A DNA stretch of 37,421 bases from Streptomyces rochei (GCA_002155895.1 MUMD01000200.1:1-37421); one strand, 5' to 3'; positions 25,280-37,421 are shown, counted from the first letter of the stretch. Notes: generated from the letters alone by a model not told the origin. Made by a program: numbers and translations.

Positions 25280-28200
25280 ATGTCCAACGAGACGGCGAAC
25301 GACGAGAAGCTGCGCGACTATCTCCGACGCGCCACGACGGACCTGCGCGAGACCCGACGCCGCCTGCGCGAGGCCGAGGAACTCCAGCACGAGCCGATCG
25401 CCGTCGTCGGCATGGGCTGTCGCATGCCGGGAGGAGTGCGCACCCCCGACGAACTGTGGGAGCTGATCGCCGACGGCCGCGACGCGATGTCCCCGTTCCC
25501 CACCGACCGGGGGTGGGACCTGGACGGACTCCACGGCCCCGACCCGGACACCCCCGGCGCCAGCCTGGCCCGCGCCGGGGGCTTCCTGGACGACATCGCC
25601 CACTTCGACGCGACCCTCTTCGGCATCAACCCGCGCGAGGCCCTGGCGATGGACCCGCAGCAGCGACTGCTGCTGGAACTCACCTGGGAGTCCCTGGAAC
25701 GCGCGGGCATCGACCCGCTCTCCCTGCGGGACACCCGCACCGGCGTCTTCGCCGGCGCCATGTACCACGACTACAACACCCGCCCGATCCAGGTGCCCGA
25801 GGACGTCGAGGGCTACCTGATGATCGGCAACTCGGCCGCCGTACTGTCGGGCCGAGTCGCGTACGCGTTCGGCTTCCAGGGGCCCGCCGTCACCATCGAC
25901 ACCACCTGTTCCTCCTCCCTGGTCACCATCCACCTGGCGTGCGCCGCCCTGCGGCGCGGAGAGTGCACCCTCGCCGTCGCCGGCGGCGCCACGGTGATGT
26001 GCGCCCCCGACGTCTTCGTGGAGTTCAGCCGGCAAGGCGCGCTGTCCGCCGACGGCCGCTGCAAGGCGTTCTCGGCGGCGGCCGACGGCACCGGCTGGTC
26101 CGAAGGGGTGGGCCTGGTCCTGCTCGAACGCCTCTCGGACGCCCGCCGCAACGGTCACGAGGTGCTCGCCGTCGTGCGAGGGTCGGCGGTCAACCAGGAC
26201 GGCGCCTCCAACGGGCTGACCGCACCCAACGGACCGGCGCAGCGCCGCGTCGTGGAGGACGCGCTGCTCGCCGCCCGCGTGAGCCCCGACGAAGTCGACG
26301 CCGTCGAGGCCCACGGCACCGGCACCGTCCTCGGCGACCCGATCGAGGCCGACGCCCTGCTCGCCACCTACGGCCGGGACCGGCCGCACGACCGCGCACC
26401 CCTGTGGCTCGGGTCGGTCAAGTCGAACATCGGGCACACCCAGGCGGCCGCGGGTGTGGCCGGCGTGATCAAGATGGTGATGGCGATGCGGCACGGGGTG
26501 CTGCCCCGGACGCTGCACGTGGAGGAGCCGTCGCCGCACGTGGACTGGTCGGCCGGAGCGGTGGAACTGCTCACCGAGGCCCGGCCCTGGGAGCGAGCCG
26601 GCCACCCCCGCCGCGCCGGTGTCTCCTCCTTCGGGATCAGCGGCACCAACGCCCACGTCATCCTCGAAGAGGCCCCCGACGACACGTCCGACGTTCCGGC
26701 GGACGAGGGCCGGGACACCGACCGGACGTCAGGACGGTGCAGGACCGTGCCGTGGGTCCTGTCCGGCCGCACCGACGCCGCCCTGCGCGCTCAGGCCGGC
26801 CGACTGGCCGAGCACCTGGCCGGTCACCCGCACCTGGAGCCGGCGGACGTCGGCCACACACTCACCACCCGCGCCGCGATGGACCGCAGGGCCGTGGTCG
26901 TCGGCTCCGATCGTGAGGAACTGCTGCGCGGACTGGCCGAGGTGGCCTCCGGAGAGCAGCCGGGGGACTCACCCGTCACCGGGCGCACGGCGTTCGTGTT
27001 CTCGGGGCAGGGAAGTCAGCGTGCGGGTATGGGGCGCGAGTTGTACGACGCGTTTCCGGTGTTCGCGCGGGCGCTGGACGAGGTGGTCGGGGCGCTTGGG
27101 CTGCCGTTGCGTGAGGTGATGTGGGAGGGGGAGGGGGAAGGGCTGGACCGGACGGGGTTCACTCAACCGGCTCTCTTCGCCTACGAGGTGGCTCTGTACA
27201 GGTTGTTGGAGTCGTGGGGCGTGCGGCCCGACATGGTGGCCGGGCATTCGGTGGGTGAGCTGAGCGCTGCCCATGTGGCGGGTGTGCTGTCGCTGGAGGA
27301 TGCGGCGACGCTGGTGGCGGCTCGGGCGCGGTTGATGGAGGCGCTGCCGGACGGCGGGGCGATGATCGCCGTACAAGCCACTGAGGACGATGTCCGCAAG
27401 CATCTCATCGACGGCGTGGACATCGCGGCGGTGAACGGCCCCCGGTCCGTGGTGATCTCGGGTGCTGTTGAGGCGGTCACGGAGGTGGCTGGTCACTTCG
27501 AGCGCACCACGCGGCTGAAGGTGTCGCATGCCTTCCATTCGCCGTTGATGGAGCCGATGCTCGATGAGTTCCGTCGGGTGGCGTCCGGGCTGACCTACCA
27601 GGCCCCGGCTCTTCCGGTGGTGTCGAACGTGACCGGCCGGCTCGCCGAGCCGGGCGACCTTCAGGACCCGGAGTACTGGGTCCGTCACGTCCGAGGAACC
27701 GTCCGCTACCACGACGGCATCGGCAGCCTCGTGGCCCGGGGCGTGCGCCGGTTCCTCGAACTGGGGCCCGCGCCCGTGCTGACCGCGCTCGCCGCCGACC
27801 GTCCGGAGACGGACGGTGCCGTGCACATCGCCACCGCCCGCAGTCGAGGCGGTGCGACGGACTCCCTGCTGCGTGCCGTCGGACGACTCCACACGAGTGG
27901 CCTGTCCCCGGACTGGAACGCCGTGTTCGCCACCACAGGTCCCGTGCAGCGGGTGCCCCTGCCCACCTACGCCTTCCAGCGCAAGCGCTACTGGCTCGAC
28001 GTCACGCCCGGCCACCAAGACGCGGCAGCCGGGCCCGAACACCTCCGTTACCGGGTCGCCTGGCACCCGGCCGTGTCGTCGGACGCGGGACGCGTGCTCC
28101 AGGGGACGTGGAACATCGTGGTCCCCGCGACCCACCGGGACCACCCCCTCGTTCCGGCCCTGGTGGACGCCGTCACCCGGAGCGGCGGGAAGCCGTCCGT

Positions 28201-30112
28201 ACTCGTCACGGACACGAGCACGGGGGCGGGCGCGGACACAGTCACGAGTACGGGCGCGGACGACACGGCGGCCGGCATCGCCGACGCCGGCCCGGACGAA
28301 CTGAGGGGACGACTCGGTTCCCCCGCCGGAGTGCTCTCCCTGCTGGCGCTGGACGACAGGCCGCACGCCCGCCACGCGGGTCTCACCCGAGGGTTGGCCG
28401 GCACCCATGCGCTGGTCAAGGCGGTTCGCGCACTGGCCGAACCCGCCGCGCTCTGGTGTGTCACGAGTGGCGCCGTCGCCGTCCACGACGGCGAGGACGT
28501 CCGGTGCGACCAGGCCCAGGTGTGGGGGACCGGCACCGTCCTGGCCCTGGACCATCCGGACACCTGGGGCGGCCTCATCGACGTGCCCCCGGCCGAGGCC
28601 GTCGCCGCCCCCGAACTGGCGCTCCGCATCGTCGGTCTGGTCGCCGATCCGGGCGGCGAGGACCAGTTGGCCGTACGGTCCGGCGGCGTCTTCGGCCGGC
28701 GTCTGGTCCGTGCTCCTCGTCCCCGGCCCGGCACGAGTGGGTGGCGGCCCCGCGGGACCGTGCTCGTCACCGGGGGCACCGGCGCCCTCGGCGCCCACAC
28801 GGCCCGCTGGCTCGTCCGGCACGGTGCCCGTCACCTCCTCCTCACGAGCCGACGCGGCCCTCAGGCCCCCGGCGCCGCCGAGTTGGCCGCCGAGCTGACC
28901 GCCCTGGGGGCCGAGGCCACCGTCGTGGCGTGCGACGTCACCGACCGGGAGGCGGTCGTCGCCCTCCTGGACCACGTACCCGACGAGCACCCGCTGACCG
29001 CCGTGGTGCACGCCGCCGGCGTCATGCCCGAGCCCGTCGACCTGACCGACATGGCACCGGAGACCTTCGCCGACGTCAGCCGCGCCAAGACCGAGGGCGC
29101 CCGGCTCCTGGACGAAGTGCTCGGTGACCGGCCGCTGGACGCCTTCGTCCTCTACTCCTCCGGGGCCGCCGTCTGGGGCAGCGCGGGACAGGCCGCCTAC
29201 GCCGCCGGCAACGCCCACCTGGACGCGCTCGCCCACCGTCGCCGTGCCCGGGGACGCGCCGCCACCGCCATCGCCTGGGGCCCCTGGCGGGGCGGCATGG
29301 TCGACGCCGAGGCCGAGGCCGCCCTGCGCCGGGCCGGAGTCCCCCCGATGGACCCCGAGCCCGCCCTCGAAGTGCTCCGGCAGGCCCTGGACGACGACGA
29401 GACACATCTTGTCGTCGGCGACTTCGACTGGCCCCGCTTCTCCGCCGTCTACGCCTTCGAGCGCGCCCGGCCGCTGCTGCGGGCCCTCCCCGAGGCCACC
29501 GGCCCCGCCGGGGACGGCACAGCCGTACCGGACGTGCGGGCGGACGAAGGCGCGAGAGGGGAGCGCCTGTCGGCCGAACGGCTGGCCGCACTGCCCGTGG
29601 CCGACCAGGAGCAGACCTTGGTGGAACTCGTCACCGAACACGCCGCCAAGGTCCTCGGCTACGATCGCGACGAGGTCGAGCCCGACAGGGCGTTCAAGGA
29701 CATCGGGTTCGACTCCATGACCGCCGTCGACTACCGGCGCCGGCTCTCCGCCGTGCTCGGGCTCGACCTGCCGGCCACCCTGATCTTCGACCACGCCACT
29801 CCCACCGCGCTCGCCCGTCACCTGAGGTCGGAACTCCTCGGGCCCGACGCCGACCCGCTCACCGCCGTCCTCGCCGACCTGGACCGGCTGGAAGCCGCCG
29901 CGCCCGGCCTCCCCCAGGAGGAGATCGACCGCAACCGGCTCGCCGCCCGCCTGCAAGCCCTGGCCTCCCGCCTCCTCGCCGGCAGCGGCAGCACGGACAC
30001 GAGCGCACCACCCGGAGACGCCGGGGACGCCACCGACGTGGCCAGCCGTCTCGAGGACGCGGACGCCGACGACGTACTCGCCTTCATCGACAAGGAACTC
30101 GGCGTCGGCTGA
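25280..30112 (+). CDS. Type I modular PKS, one module: KS-AT-KR-ACP
   Basis: Adds one malonyl unit and reduces its ketone to a hydroxyl. The 1610-residue protein has an N-terminal docking coiled coil ([20 protein letters not shown]), KS about 40-463 (Cys210 in DTTCSSS, His345, His386), AT about 570-860 (Ser657, HAFH malonyl signature), KR about 1150-1350 (GGTGALG, Trp1299, Tyr1307 in AAYAAGN), ACP with Ser1479 in GFDSMT, and a C-terminal docking tail. There is no DH or ER; AT runs straight into the KR structural subdomain. The KR has the Trp of A-type enzymes and no LDD, predicting an L-configured, non-epimerised alcohol. Its AT is nearly identical in DNA to those of the other PKS genes while flanking KS and KR sequences are not. 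A two-residue GE insertion sits in the AT. The ATG at 25280 follows the previous stop by 34 bases; in-frame GTGs at 25253 and 25271 are weaker starts. Confidence 0.96.
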   Translation: MSNETANDEKLRDYLRRATTDLRETRRRLREAEELQHEPIAVVGMGCRMPGGVRTPDELWELIADGRDAMSPFPTDRGWDLDGLHGPDPDTPGASLARAGGFLDDIAHFDATLFGINPREALAMDPQQRLLLELTWESLERAGIDPLSLRDTRTGVFAGAMYHDYNTRPIQVPEDVEGYLMIGNSAAVLSGRVAYAFGFQGPAVTIDTTCSSSLVTIHLACAALRRGECTLAVAGGATVMCAPDVFVEFSRQGALSADGRCKAFSAAADGTGWSEGVGLVLLERLSDARRNGHEVLAVVRGSAVNQDGASNGLTAPNGPAQRRVVEDALLAARVSPDEVDAVEAHGTGTVLGDPIEADALLATYGRDRPHDRAPLWLGSVKSNIGHTQAAAGVAGVIKMVMAMRHGVLPRTLHVEEPSPHVDWSAGAVELLTEARPWERAGHPRRAGVSSFGISGTNAHVILEEAPDDTSDVPADEGRDTDRTSGRCRTVPWVLSGRTDAALRAQAGRLAEHLAGHPHLEPADVGHTLTTRAAMDRRAVVVGSDREELLRGLAEVASGEQPGDSPVTGRTAFVFSGQGSQRAGMGRELYDAFPVFARALDEVVGALGLPLREVMWEGEGEGLDRTGFTQPALFAYEVALYRLLESWGVRPDMVAGHSVGELSAAHVAGVLSLEDAATLVAARARLMEALPDGGAMIAVQATEDDVRKHLIDGVDIAAVNGPRSVVISGAVEAVTEVAGHFERTTRLKVSHAFHSPLMEPMLDEFRRVASGLTYQAPALPVVSNVTGRLAEPGDLQDPEYWVRHVRGTVRYHDGIGSLVARGVRRFLELGPAPVLTALAADRPETDGAVHIATARSRGGATDSLLRAVGRLHTSGLSPDWNAVFATTGPVQRVPLPTYAFQRKRYWLDVTPGHQDAAAGPEHLRYRVAWHPAVSSDAGRVLQGTWNIVVPATHRDHPLVPALVDAVTRSGGKPSVLVTDTSTGAGADTVTSTGADDTAAGIADAGPDELRGRLGSPAGVLSLLALDDRPHARHAGLTRGLAGTHALVKAVRALAEPAALWCVTSGAVAVHDGEDVRCDQAQVWGTGTVLALDHPDTWGGLIDVPPAEAVAAPELALRIVGLVADPGGEDQLAVRSGGVFGRRLVRAPRPRPGTSGWRPRGTVLVTGGTGALGAHTARWLVRHGARHLLLTSRRGPQAPGAAELAAELTALGAEATVVACDVTDREAVVALLDHVPDEHPLTAVVHAAGVMPEPVDLTDMAPETFADVSRAKTEGARLLDEVLGDRPLDAFVLYSSGAAVWGSAGQAAYAAGNAHLDALAHRRRARGRAATAIAWGPWRGGMVDAEAEAALRRAGVPPMDPEPALEVLRQALDDDETHLVVGDFDWPRFSAVYAFERARPLLRALPEATGPAGDGTAVPDVRADEGARGERLSAERLAALPVADQEQTLVELVTEHAAKVLGYDRDEVEPDRAFKDIGFDSMTAVDYRRRLSAVLGLDLPATLIFDHATPTALARHLRSELLGPDADPLTAVLADLDRLEAAAPGLPQEEIDRNRLAARLQALASRLLAGSGSTDTSAPPGDAGDATDVASRLEDADADDVLAFIDKELGVG
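26986..27720 (+). repeat. Homogenised AT-domain cassette inside the single-module PKS
   Basis: From FVFSGQGSQ to GTVRYHDGI the DNA is nearly identical to 16159-16880, 21364-22080 and 31991-32710, including synonymous positions. Codon use switches to G/T-rich third positions within it, and similarity stops sharply at both ends. It looks like an AT swap or gene-conversion tract. Confidence 0.75.
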
Positions 30113-30134
30113 GCCGACCCGGTCCGACCGGAAC

Positions 30135-30160
30135 CACCGCCGGGGCGCGCCCCGGCGGTG
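30135..30160 (+). terminator. Perfect 26-bp palindrome after the single-module PKS gene
   Basis: CACCGCCGGGGCG followed immediately by its reverse complement, 22 bases after the stop. It would form a very stable hairpin in RNA. It probably ends the aminotransferase-PKS transcript, with a new promoter downstream at about 30184-30260. Confidence 0.75.
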
Positions 30161-30183
30161 CTACCACCGGGGCACGGTGCTTG

Positions 30184-30257
30184 TAGGGGCGACTAGGGGT
30201 AGGCGGCCCCGACGCCGCACTGAATTCTTAGTCATTGATCATTCATAGCCATTGATC
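30184..30257 (+). promoter_or_regulatory. Putative regulatory region of the third PKS gene: two TAGGGG boxes and AT-rich patch
   Basis: TAGGGGC (30184-30190) and TAGGGGT (30194-30200) are 10 bp apart, one helical turn. A -10-like TGAATT begins 21 bp after the last T of the second box, in an unusually AT-rich stretch (30220-30275). That stretch also contains the direct repeat CATTGATC at 30233-30240 and 30250-30257. The match to the other TAGGGGT promoters is looser here. Confidence 0.45.
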
Positions 30258-30293
30258 GTGGTTCGTCATTATTTGCGCAGTGGGGTGACCTTG

Positions 30294-33200
30294 GTGCAGG
30301 ACGAGAAGAAGGTTCTCGACTACCTCAAGAAGGTGAGCGCAGAGCTGCATCAGACACGTCAGCGGCTGCGACAGACCGAGGACCGACACCAGGAGCCCAT
30401 CGCCATCATCGCGATGAGCTGCCGCTATCCCGGCGGTGTGCGCTCACCGGAGGACCTGTGGCGGCTGGTCGCCGAGGGCGGTGACGCCATCGGCCCCTTC
30501 CCCGACGACCGGGGATGGAACCTGGACGCCCTGCTGCACCCCGACCAGGACCGCCCGGGCACCTCGTACGTCCGTGAGGGCGGCTTCGTCGACGACATAG
30601 CCGGCTTCGACCCCGGCTTCTTCGGCATCAGCCCCCGCGAGGCACTGGCCATGGACCCCCAGCAGCGGCTGGTCCTGGAGGTGGCCTGGGAGGCGTTCGA
30701 ACGCGCCGGTATCGATCCCCACGCGTTGCGCGGCGCACCCGTCGGCGTCTTCACCGGCTCCGGCGGCCACGACTACGGCGAACTCGTCGCCACCCGGCCC
30801 GAGGTGGCCGAGGCCTACATGATGACCGGCAGCTCCGGCTCCGTCATCACCGGACGGGTCGCCTACACCCTCGGTCTGGAAGGGCCGGCGGTGACCGTGG
30901 ACACGGCCTGCTCCTCCTCCCTCGTGGCCATGCACCTCGCCTGCCACGCACTGCGCCGACAGGAGTGCTCGCTCGCCCTGGCGGGCGGGGTGGCGCTGCT
31001 CGTCAAACCCGAACCCTTCGTCGCCTTCAGCCGACAGGGCGGCCTGGCCGCCGACGGCCGTTGCAAGCCGTTCTCCGACAGCGCCGACGGCACCGGCTGG
31101 TCCGAGGGCGTCGGCGTGCTGATGCTGGAACGGCTCTCCGACGCCGAGCGCAACGGACACCGGGTACTGGCCGTCATCCGCGGCTCGGCCGTCAACCAGG
31201 ACGGCGCCTCCAACGGCCTCACCGCACCCAACGGACCCGCCCAGCGGGACGTCATCCGGCAGGCCCTGGTCGACGCCCGTCTGACGACCGGCGACATCGA
31301 CGTGGTCGAAGGGCACGGCACCGGAACCACACTCGGCGATCCGATCGAGGCCCAGGCCGTTCTCGCCACCTACGGACAGGGGCGCCCGGCGGACCGGCCG
31401 TTGTGGCTGGGCTCCCTGAAGTCCAACCTGGGCCACACCCAGGCCGCGGCCGGCGTCGCCGGCGTGATCAAGATGGTCATGGCGATGCGGCACGAGGTGC
31501 TGCCCAAGACCCTGCACGTCACCGAGCCGAGCACGCACGTCGACTGGACCGCGGGCGCGGTCGAACTGCTGACCGAGGCCCGCCCCTGGAAGACCGACGG
31601 GCGTCCGCGCCGCGCCGGTGTCTCCTCCTTCGGCGCGAGCGGTACCAACGCACACCTGATCATCGAGGAGGCCCCGCTCCCGCAGGCCGACCCGGAGGAG
31701 ACGGCGGAAAGGACGCGGACGGACCTCCTGCCGCCGTTCCTGATCTCCGGCAAGGGCCCCGCAGCCCTGCGCGACCAGGCCCGCGCCCTGTCGGCCTTCC
31801 TCGCCGAGCAGCCGGACCTCGACCTCACCGACCTCTCCTACGCCCTCGCCACCACGCGCGCCTCCTTCGAGCATCGCGCGTCCGTCGTCGCGGCCGACCG
31901 CGAAGAACTCACCCGGTCACTCACCGCCCTCGCCGCGGACGAATCCGCTCCCGGCCTCCACACGGACACCCTGCGGCCCGGAAAGTCGGCCGTGGTGTTC
32001 TCGGGGCAGGGGAGCCAGCGTGCGGGTATGGGGCGTGAGCTGTATGACGCGTTCCCGGTGTTCGCGCGGGCGTTGGACGAGGTGGTCGAGGCGCTTGGGC
32101 TGCCGTTGCGTGAGGTGATGTGGGACGGGGAGGGTCTGGACCGGACGGGGTTCACGCAGCCGGCTCTCTTCGCTCACGAGGTGGCGCTGTATCGGTTGTT
32201 GGAGTCGTGGGGTGTGCGGCCGGACATGGTGGCCGGGCATTCGGTGGGTGAGCTGAGTGCTGCTCATGTGGCGGGGGTGCTGTCGCTGGAGGATGCGGCA
32301 ACCCTGGTGGCGGCTCGGGCGCAGTTGATGGAGGCGCTGCCGGACGGCGGGGCGATGATCGCCGTGCAGGCCACGGAAGAGGACATCCGCAAGCACCTCG
32401 TCGACGGTGTGGACATCGCGGCGGTGAACGGCCCCCGGTCCGTGGTGATCTCGGGTGCCGTGGAGGCTGTTACGGAGGTGGCTGGTCACTTCGAGCGCAC
32501 CACGCGGCTCAAGGTGTCTCACGCTTTCCATTCGTCGTTGATGGAGCCGATGCTCGATGAGTTCCGTCGGGTGGCGTCCGGGCTGACCTACCACGCCCCG
32601 GCTGTCCCGGTGGTGTCGAACGTGACCGGCCGGCTCGCTGAGCCGGGTGATCTCCAGGACCCGGAGTACTGGGTCCGTCATGTCCGTGGGACCGTCCGCT
32701 ACCACGACGGCATCCGCACCCTGGAGGACGAGGGCGTCCGGACCTTCGTGGAGGTCGGCCCGCAGGCCGTCCTCGCGGGACTCGGCTGCGGCGAGGACGC
32801 CGTGTTCGTGGCGGCCCAGCGCCGAGATCGCGCTGAGGCGGTCCAGCTGGTCACCGCGCTGGGTGAGCTGCACACCCGTGGTGTCACCGTCGACTGGGAG
32901 GCGTTCTTCGCCGGTCGTGGTGCCCGCACCGTCGACCTCCCCACCTACGCCTTCCAGCGCAAGCGCTACTGGGTGAACCCGGCTGTCCAGACCGGCGACC
33001 CGGCGTCCATAGGCCAGCGCACCATCGACCATCCCATGCTCAGTGCCGTCGTTCCGCTCGCGGACTCGGACGGCATCGTCCTCACCGGGCGCCTCTCGCT
33101 CCGTACTCACCCCTGGCTCGCCGACCACGCCGTCATGGGCACGGTGCTGCTGCCCGGCACCGGGTTCGTGGAGCTGGCGGTGCGCGCCGGTGACGAGGTG

Positions 33201-36200
33201 GGCTGCCCGGTCATCGAGGAACTGACCATCGAGGCACCGCTCGTCTTCGCTCAGCGGGCCGGCCTCATGCTCCAGGTCCTGGTCGGCCCCCCGGACGGCG
33301 CGGGCACTCGATCGGTGGCCGTCTACTCCCGTGACGAGGACGCCGAGACCGGCCCCTGGCTGCGTCACGCCGCCGGTCTCCTGACCGCCGCCGAGCATTC
33401 TTCCGACGGCGACGGCGACGGCGACGACCTGACGCAGTGGCCCCCGGAGAACGCCTCGCCCCTCACCGTGGACGGCCTCTACGAGCGTCTGGTGGAACAG
33501 GGCTTCGCCTACGGTCCCGTCTTCCAGGGACTGCGGGCGGCCTGGCGGCGGGGCCAGGACCTCTTCGCGGAGATCGTCCTGCCCACCGACTCCGCCCACG
33601 ACTCGCCGTCCGGCGCGGCGAGCTTCGGGGTGCACCCGGCGCTCCTCGACGCCGCCCTGCAGACCCGATTCCTCGACGACGGCGGGCCGGACGGCAAGGG
33701 GATGGGGGAGACCTCCATCCCGTTCGCCTGGAACCGGGTGACCCTGCACAAGGCCGGGGCCACCGCTGTCCGCGTCCAGGTCTCCCCGCACGGGGCGGGG
33801 CTGCGGATGACCGTCGCCGACCCGGCCGGTGCCCCCGTGGTCACCGTGGAGTCGCTGATCGCGCGGCCCGTCTCACCGGAACAGCTCCAGGCGTTCCGTG
33901 GTGACGAGGAAACCCTCTACCGCGTCGGCTGGGTCCCCGCACCGCAGGGCACGGACGACGCGACCGATGCGCCCCATGACTTCACCGTGCTGCGCCTGTC
34001 CGAGCTGCCCGACCTTCCCGTCCCCGAGCCGGAGGCGCAGCCGCTCACTCAGGTCCGTGCGGCGACCCGTCATGTCCTGGCCGCCCTCCAGCAGTGGCAG
34101 GGCCCCGGCCGGCTCGTGGTCGTCACCCACGACGCGCTCGACGTCCCCGGCGCATCGGAGGACGACGGTGTCGAGCGCTCGACGGCACTCCGGCTGGCAG
34201 GAGCGGCCGTCCGAGGGCTGGTGCGTTCCGCGCAGGCCGAGACCCCGGGCCGCTTCGTCCTCGTCGACCTGGACGAGGACCCCGCCTCGGAGGCCGCGCT
34301 GGCCGCCGCCGTCGCCACGAGCGAACCCGAAGTGGCGATCCGGGCGGGAGCCCTGCGCGTCCCCAGGCTGGAAGCACTGCCCGCCCCCACCGAACGCGGC
34401 GACACGCAGGCCGCGCCCGCGTGGGACTCCGACGGTACGGTGCTCATCACCGGCGGCACCGGAGGGCTGGGCTCGCTCGTCGCCCGTCATCTGGTCGCCG
34501 AGCACGGTGTCCGCCACCTGCTGTTGACCAGCCGGAGCGGCATGGCCGCCGACGGCGCCGCGGAGCTGGTCACCGAGTTGTCCGAGGCGGGCGCGGACGT
34601 GCGGGTCGAGGCGTGCGACGTCGCCGAACGGCAGGCGCTCGCCGACCTGCTCGCCGGCATCGGCACCGACCATCCGCTCACCGCCGTCGTGCACACCGCG
34701 GGCGTCGCCGACAACGGCGTCATCGAGGCGCTGACCCCCGACCAGGTCGACTACGTGCTCCGCCCGAAGGCCGACGCCGCCTGGCACCTGCACGAGCTGA
34801 CCCGCGACCTGCCGCTGACCGTCTTCGTCATGTTCTCCTCGTCCTCCTGCGTGGTGGACGGTCCCGGCCAGGGCAACTACGCCGCCGCCAACCTCTTCCT
34901 CAACGCCCTCGCCGAGCACCGCGCCGCCGCCGGCCTGCCGGCCCACTCCATCGCGTGGGGCCTGTGGGGCGGGGGCCAGGGCATGATCCAGCGGCTCAAG
35001 CGTGCCGACGTCCTCCGCGTCAACCGCTGGGGCGTGATCGAACTCGCCGCCGACGAGGGACTCCGCCTGTTCGACGCGGCCCTCGCCACCGGCACACCCG
35101 CCCCGGTGGCGTTCCACCTCGACAAGACCGCCGTCCAGCACCGCGCCGAAGGCATCCCCGCGATGTTCCGCGGCCTGGTCAGCGCCGCACCCGCGCGACG
35201 GACCGCCTCTTCCCGGCCCTCCGCCTCGGCGGGCACCGCGTCCGACGACACCGCGCTGGCCCAACGGCTGGCCGGGCTGCCCGACACGGAACGTGAACGT
35301 GCCGTCCTGCACCTCGTGCGGGCGGAGGTCGCGGCCGTGCTCGGTCACGAGAGCGCCGACACGGTCGAACCGGACCGCGCGTTCCAGGAACTGGGCTTCG
35401 ACTCCCTCACCGCGGTGGAACTGCGCAACCGCCTCCAGGCCACCACCGGCCTGCGCATCCCGGCCACCGTGGTCTTCGACTACCCCAGTTCGCGGGTGCT
35501 GGCCGACTTCCTGTTCGCGGAGGTCTCGGGCACCGACGTCGACGCGGCCCACATCGCGTCGAGCGTGGCCGTGCACGCCGGCGCCGACGACGACCCCGTC
35601 GCCATCATCGGCATGGCCTGCCGCTACCCCGGCGGAGTCACCGACGCGGAAGATCTTTGGCAACTGGTCGTCGACGGGGTCGACGGAGTCACCGCCGACC
35701 CGCCGACCGACCGGGGCTGGGACCTCGGGCGGCTCTACGACCCCGAGCTGAGCCGCCCCGAGACGACCTACGTCCTGGACGGCGGATTCCTCTACGACGC
35801 CGCCGACTTCGACCCCGACTTCTTCGGTATCAGCCCCCGCGAGGCGCACCGGCTGGACCCCCAGCTCCGCGTGCTCCTGGAAGCGTCCTGGGAGGCGTTC
35901 GAACGGGCCGGCATCGCACCCGGCACCCTCAAGGGCAGCCCTACCGGCGTGTACGCCGGCCTCATGCACCACGACTACGTCACCAGCGCCATCCAGGGGA
36001 GCACCATCTCGGGCCGCGTCTCCTACACCCTCGGCCTGGAAGGCCCGTCGGTGACCGTCGACACGGCCTGCTCCTCCTCGCTGGTCGCCCTGCACTTCGC
36101 CGCCCAGGCGCTGCGCCAGGGTGAATGCTCGCTGGCCCTGGCGGGTGGCGTCTCCGTCATGGCGACCCCCGACATGTTCACCGAGTTCAGCCGCCAGGGC

Positions 36201-37421
36201 GCGCTGTCCCGGGACGGCCGCTGCAAGGCGTTCTCGGCCGCCGCCGACGGTACGAGCTGGGGCGAGGGCGTCGGCGTCCTCGTCCTGGAACGACTCTCCG
36301 ACGCGCGGCGCAACGGCCACCGGGTACTGGCCGTGGTCCGGGGCTCGGCGGTGAACCAGGACGGCGCTTCCAACGGCTTCACCGCACCCAACGGCCCCTC
36401 GCAGCAACGAGTCATCCGCAAGGCTCTGGGTACCGCCGGTCTCGGCGCCGCGGACATCGACGTCGTGGAAGCCCACGGCACCGGTACGTCCCTCGGCGAC
36501 CCGATCGAGGCGCAGGCGCTGCTGGCCACCTACGGGCAGGGCCGACCCGAGGGACGGCCCCTCTGGCTCGGCTCGCTGAAGTCGAACCTCGGCCACACCC
36601 AGGCCGCGTCCGGGGTCGCCAGTGTCATCAAGATGGTGATGGCCATGCGGCACGGGATGCTGCCGCGCACCCTGCACGTGGACGAGCCGTCGCCGCACGT
36701 CGACTGGTCGGCGGGGGCGGTGGAACTACTCACCGAGGCCCGGGAATGGGAGAGCGACGGGCGTCCGCGCCGGGCGGGTGTCTCGTCCTTCGGCCTGAGC
36801 GGGACGAACGCGCACGTGATCCTGGAAGAGGCGCCGGTCCTGGCTGATGCGGAGGTGGAGGCGGAAAAGTCTCCGGCTCCTGCTCCGGTGCCGCTGCCGG
36901 TGGTTCCGTGGATGCTGTCCGGGCGTGGTGAGGGTGCGTTGCGGGCGCAGGCGCAGCGTCTGGCCGAGTACGTGGCCGGGCGGGAGGACCTGTCGCCGCT
37001 GGACGTGGGATTCTCGCTGGCCACGACGCGGAGTGTGTTTGAGCACCGGGCTGTCGTAGTAGGCCGGGACCGCGAGGAACTGCTGAGCGGGCTCGCTGGA
37101 GTGGTCTCCGGTGGGACTCCGGTGCAGGGCAGGACGGCGTTCGTGTTCTCCGGGCAGGGGAGCCAGCGCGCGGGGATGGGGCGTGAGCTGTATGACGCCT
37201 TCCCGGTGTTCGCGCGGGCGTTGGACGAGGGGGTCGAGGCGCTTGGGCTGCCGTTGCGTGAGGTGATGTGGGACGGCGAGGGCCTGGACCGGACAGGGTT
37301 CACGCAGCCGGCTCTCTTCGCCCACGAGGTGGCGTTGTATCGGTTGTTGGAGTCGTGGGGTGTGCGGCCGGACATGGTGGCCGGGCATTCGGTGGGTGAA
37401 CTGAGTGCTGCCCATGTGGCG
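30294..37421 (+). CDS. Type I modular PKS, KS-AT-DH-KR-ACP / KS-AT... (3' end outside window)
   Basis: At least two modules; 2376 residues are visible and the frame is still open at the window end. Docking coiled coil ([20 protein letters not shown]), then KS about 37-460 (Cys206, His341 in the variant EGHGTGT, His381), AT about 568-855 (Ser650, HAFH malonyl signature), DH about 910-1190 (His945, Asp1119), KR about 1385-1560 (GGTGGLG, ADN at the LDD position, Tyr1529) and ACP with Ser1704. The next module has KS about 1766-2190 (Cys1926, His2061, His2101) and an AT beginning near 2283 with Ser2366, cut ten residues later, so its specificity motif is not visible. The first module should form a double bond. 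GTG 30294 is chosen because GGGGTGA ends five bases before it; GTG 30285 and TTG 30291 are in-frame alternatives. A terminator palindrome and TAGGGG boxes upstream suggest its own transcript. Confidence 0.96.
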   Translation, partial: MQDEKKVLDYLKKVSAELHQTRQRLRQTEDRHQEPIAIIAMSCRYPGGVRSPEDLWRLVAEGGDAIGPFPDDRGWNLDALLHPDQDRPGTSYVREGGFVDDIAGFDPGFFGISPREALAMDPQQRLVLEVAWEAFERAGIDPHALRGAPVGVFTGSGGHDYGELVATRPEVAEAYMMTGSSGSVITGRVAYTLGLEGPAVTVDTACSSSLVAMHLACHALRRQECSLALAGGVALLVKPEPFVAFSRQGGLAADGRCKPFSDSADGTGWSEGVGVLMLERLSDAERNGHRVLAVIRGSAVNQDGASNGLTAPNGPAQRDVIRQALVDARLTTGDIDVVEGHGTGTTLGDPIEAQAVLATYGQGRPADRPLWLGSLKSNLGHTQAAAGVAGVIKMVMAMRHEVLPKTLHVTEPSTHVDWTAGAVELLTEARPWKTDGRPRRAGVSSFGASGTNAHLIIEEAPLPQADPEETAERTRTDLLPPFLISGKGPAALRDQARALSAFLAEQPDLDLTDLSYALATTRASFEHRASVVAADREELTRSLTALAADESAPGLHTDTLRPGKSAVVFSGQGSQRAGMGRELYDAFPVFARALDEVVEALGLPLREVMWDGEGLDRTGFTQPALFAHEVALYRLLESWGVRPDMVAGHSVGELSAAHVAGVLSLEDAATLVAARAQLMEALPDGGAMIAVQATEEDIRKHLVDGVDIAAVNGPRSVVISGAVEAVTEVAGHFERTTRLKVSHAFHSSLMEPMLDEFRRVASGLTYHAPAVPVVSNVTGRLAEPGDLQDPEYWVRHVRGTVRYHDGIRTLEDEGVRTFVEVGPQAVLAGLGCGEDAVFVAAQRRDRAEAVQLVTALGELHTRGVTVDWEAFFAGRGARTVDLPTYAFQRKRYWVNPAVQTGDPASIGQRTIDHPMLSAVVPLADSDGIVLTGRLSLRTHPWLADHAVMGTVLLPGTGFVELAVRAGDEVGCPVIEELTIEAPLVFAQRAGLMLQVLVGPPDGAGTRSVAVYSRDEDAETGPWLRHAAGLLTAAEHSSDGDGDGDDLTQWPPENASPLTVDGLYERLVEQGFAYGPVFQGLRAAWRRGQDLFAEIVLPTDSAHDSPSGAASFGVHPALLDAALQTRFLDDGGPDGKGMGETSIPFAWNRVTLHKAGATAVRVQVSPHGAGLRMTVADPAGAPVVTVESLIARPVSPEQLQAFRGDEETLYRVGWVPAPQGTDDATDAPHDFTVLRLSELPDLPVPEPEAQPLTQVRAATRHVLAALQQWQGPGRLVVVTHDALDVPGASEDDGVERSTALRLAGAAVRGLVRSAQAETPGRFVLVDLDEDPASEAALAAAVATSEPEVAIRAGALRVPRLEALPAPTERGDTQAAPAWDSDGTVLITGGTGGLGSLVARHLVAEHGVRHLLLTSRSGMAADGAAELVTELSEAGADVRVEACDVAERQALADLLAGIGTDHPLTAVVHTAGVADNGVIEALTPDQVDYVLRPKADAAWHLHELTRDLPLTVFVMFSSSSCVVDGPGQGNYAAANLFLNALAEHRAAAGLPAHSIAWGLWGGGQGMIQRLKRADVLRVNRWGVIELAADEGLRLFDAALATGTPAPVAFHLDKTAVQHRAEGIPAMFRGLVSAAPARRTASSRPSASAGTASDDTALAQRLAGLPDTERERAVLHLVRAEVAAVLGHESADTVEPDRAFQELGFDSLTAVELRNRLQATTGLRIPATVVFDYPSSRVLADFLFAEVSGTDVDAAHIASSVAVHAGADDDPVAIIGMACRYPGGVTDAEDLWQLVVDGVDGVTADPPTDRGWDLGRLYDPELSRPETTYVLDGGFLYDAADFDPDFFGISPREAHRLDPQLRVLLEASWEAFERAGIAPGTLKGSPTGVYAGLMHHDYVTSAIQGSTISGRVSYTLGLEGPSVTVDTACSSSLVALHFAAQALRQGECSLALAGGVSVMATPDMFTEFSRQGALSRDGRCKAFSAAADGTSWGEGVGVLVLERLSDARRNGHRVLAVVRGSAVNQDGASNGFTAPNGPSQQRVIRKALGTAGLGAADIDVVEAHGTGTSLGDPIEAQALLATYGQGRPEGRPLWLGSLKSNLGHTQAASGVASVIKMVMAMRHGMLPRTLHVDEPSPHVDWSAGAVELLTEAREWESDGRPRRAGVSSFGLSGTNAHVILEEAPVLADAEVEAEKSPAPAPVPLPVVPWMLSGRGEGALRAQAQRLAEYVAGREDLSPLDVGFSLATTRSVFEHRAVVVGRDREELLSGLAGVVSGGTPVQGRTAFVFSGQGSQRAGMGRELYDAFPVFARALDEGVEALGLPLREVMWDGEGLDRTGFTQPALFAHEVALYRLLESWGVRPDMVAGHSVGELSAAHVA
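31991..32960 (+). repeat. Homogenised AT-domain cassette in the third PKS gene
   Basis: The codon style changes abruptly at VVFSGQGSQ, and the DNA stays nearly identical to module 1 of the first PKS (16165-17130) through the post-AT linker to TYAFQR. The preceding KS is unrelated at this level. A further copy begins at about 37130 and runs to the window edge. Confidence 0.75.

Noticed and set aside
28020-28740. Cryptic DH or ER remnant between AT and KR of the single-module PKS
   Set aside because: No HxxxGxxxxP or ER NADPH motif; length and content fit the KR structural subdomain alone.

Overview
The window is about 37 kb of very GC-rich DNA with strongly G/C-biased third codon positions, tightly packed operons and several GTG starts. 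This points to an actinomycete, most likely Streptomyces or a close relative. No rRNA, tRNA, CRISPR array, insertion sequence or integrase was seen. The content is one contiguous part of a biosynthetic gene cluster for a glycosylated type I polyketide. My best class-level reading is a polyene macrolactam carrying an aminodeoxysugar. The species and the exact compound cannot be named from sequence alone.

Layout. 1-2457: a 5'-truncated AfsR/large-SARP-type ATPase-TPR regulator; its first 60 bases are an almost perfect reverse complement of the next 60, probably a contig-end artefact. 2654-6486 (minus strand): a 14-TM drug exporter, a dTDP-glucose synthase and a macrolide-type glycosyltransferase. 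6746-9288 (plus): a discrete acyltransferase and an amino-acid adenylating ligase resembling the VinK/VinM pair of vicenistatin biosynthesis. 9493-12973 (minus): dTDP-glucose 4,6-dehydratase, an aldo/keto reductase and an NDP-hexose 2,3-dehydratase, all translationally overlapping. 13219-37421 (plus): a sugar aminotransferase followed by three modular PKS genes, the last running off the window. The PKS genes encode KS-AT-DH-KR-ACP twice, then KS-AT-KR-ACP, then KS-AT-DH-KR-ACP plus KS-AT (cut). The four complete AT domains carry malonyl-CoA signatures.

How the genes fit together. RmlA and RmlB make dTDP-4-keto-6-deoxyglucose. The 2,3-dehydratase and aldo/keto reductase remove the 2-hydroxyl and reduce C-3, the DegT-family aminotransferase installs an amino group (probably at C-4), and the glycosyltransferase attaches the sugar. 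The ligase and discrete acyltransferase probably protect and load a beta-amino-acid starter. The visible PKS modules would give three double bonds and one hydroxyl. The loading module, the starter ACP, the beta-amino-acid-forming enzymes, the deprotecting peptidase, any N-methyltransferase and the terminal thioesterase are not in the window.

The most interesting non-coding signal is a repeated TAGGGGT box in three intergenic regions serving four promoters. Three of the four share one architecture: a distal box 19-20 bp upstream of a proximal TAGGGGTT at the -35 position, and a -10-like hexamer 22-23 bp further on. It looks like the operator of a cluster-specific activator. No intergenic stretch exceeds 300 bases; the larger gaps hold these promoters or perfect hairpin terminators.
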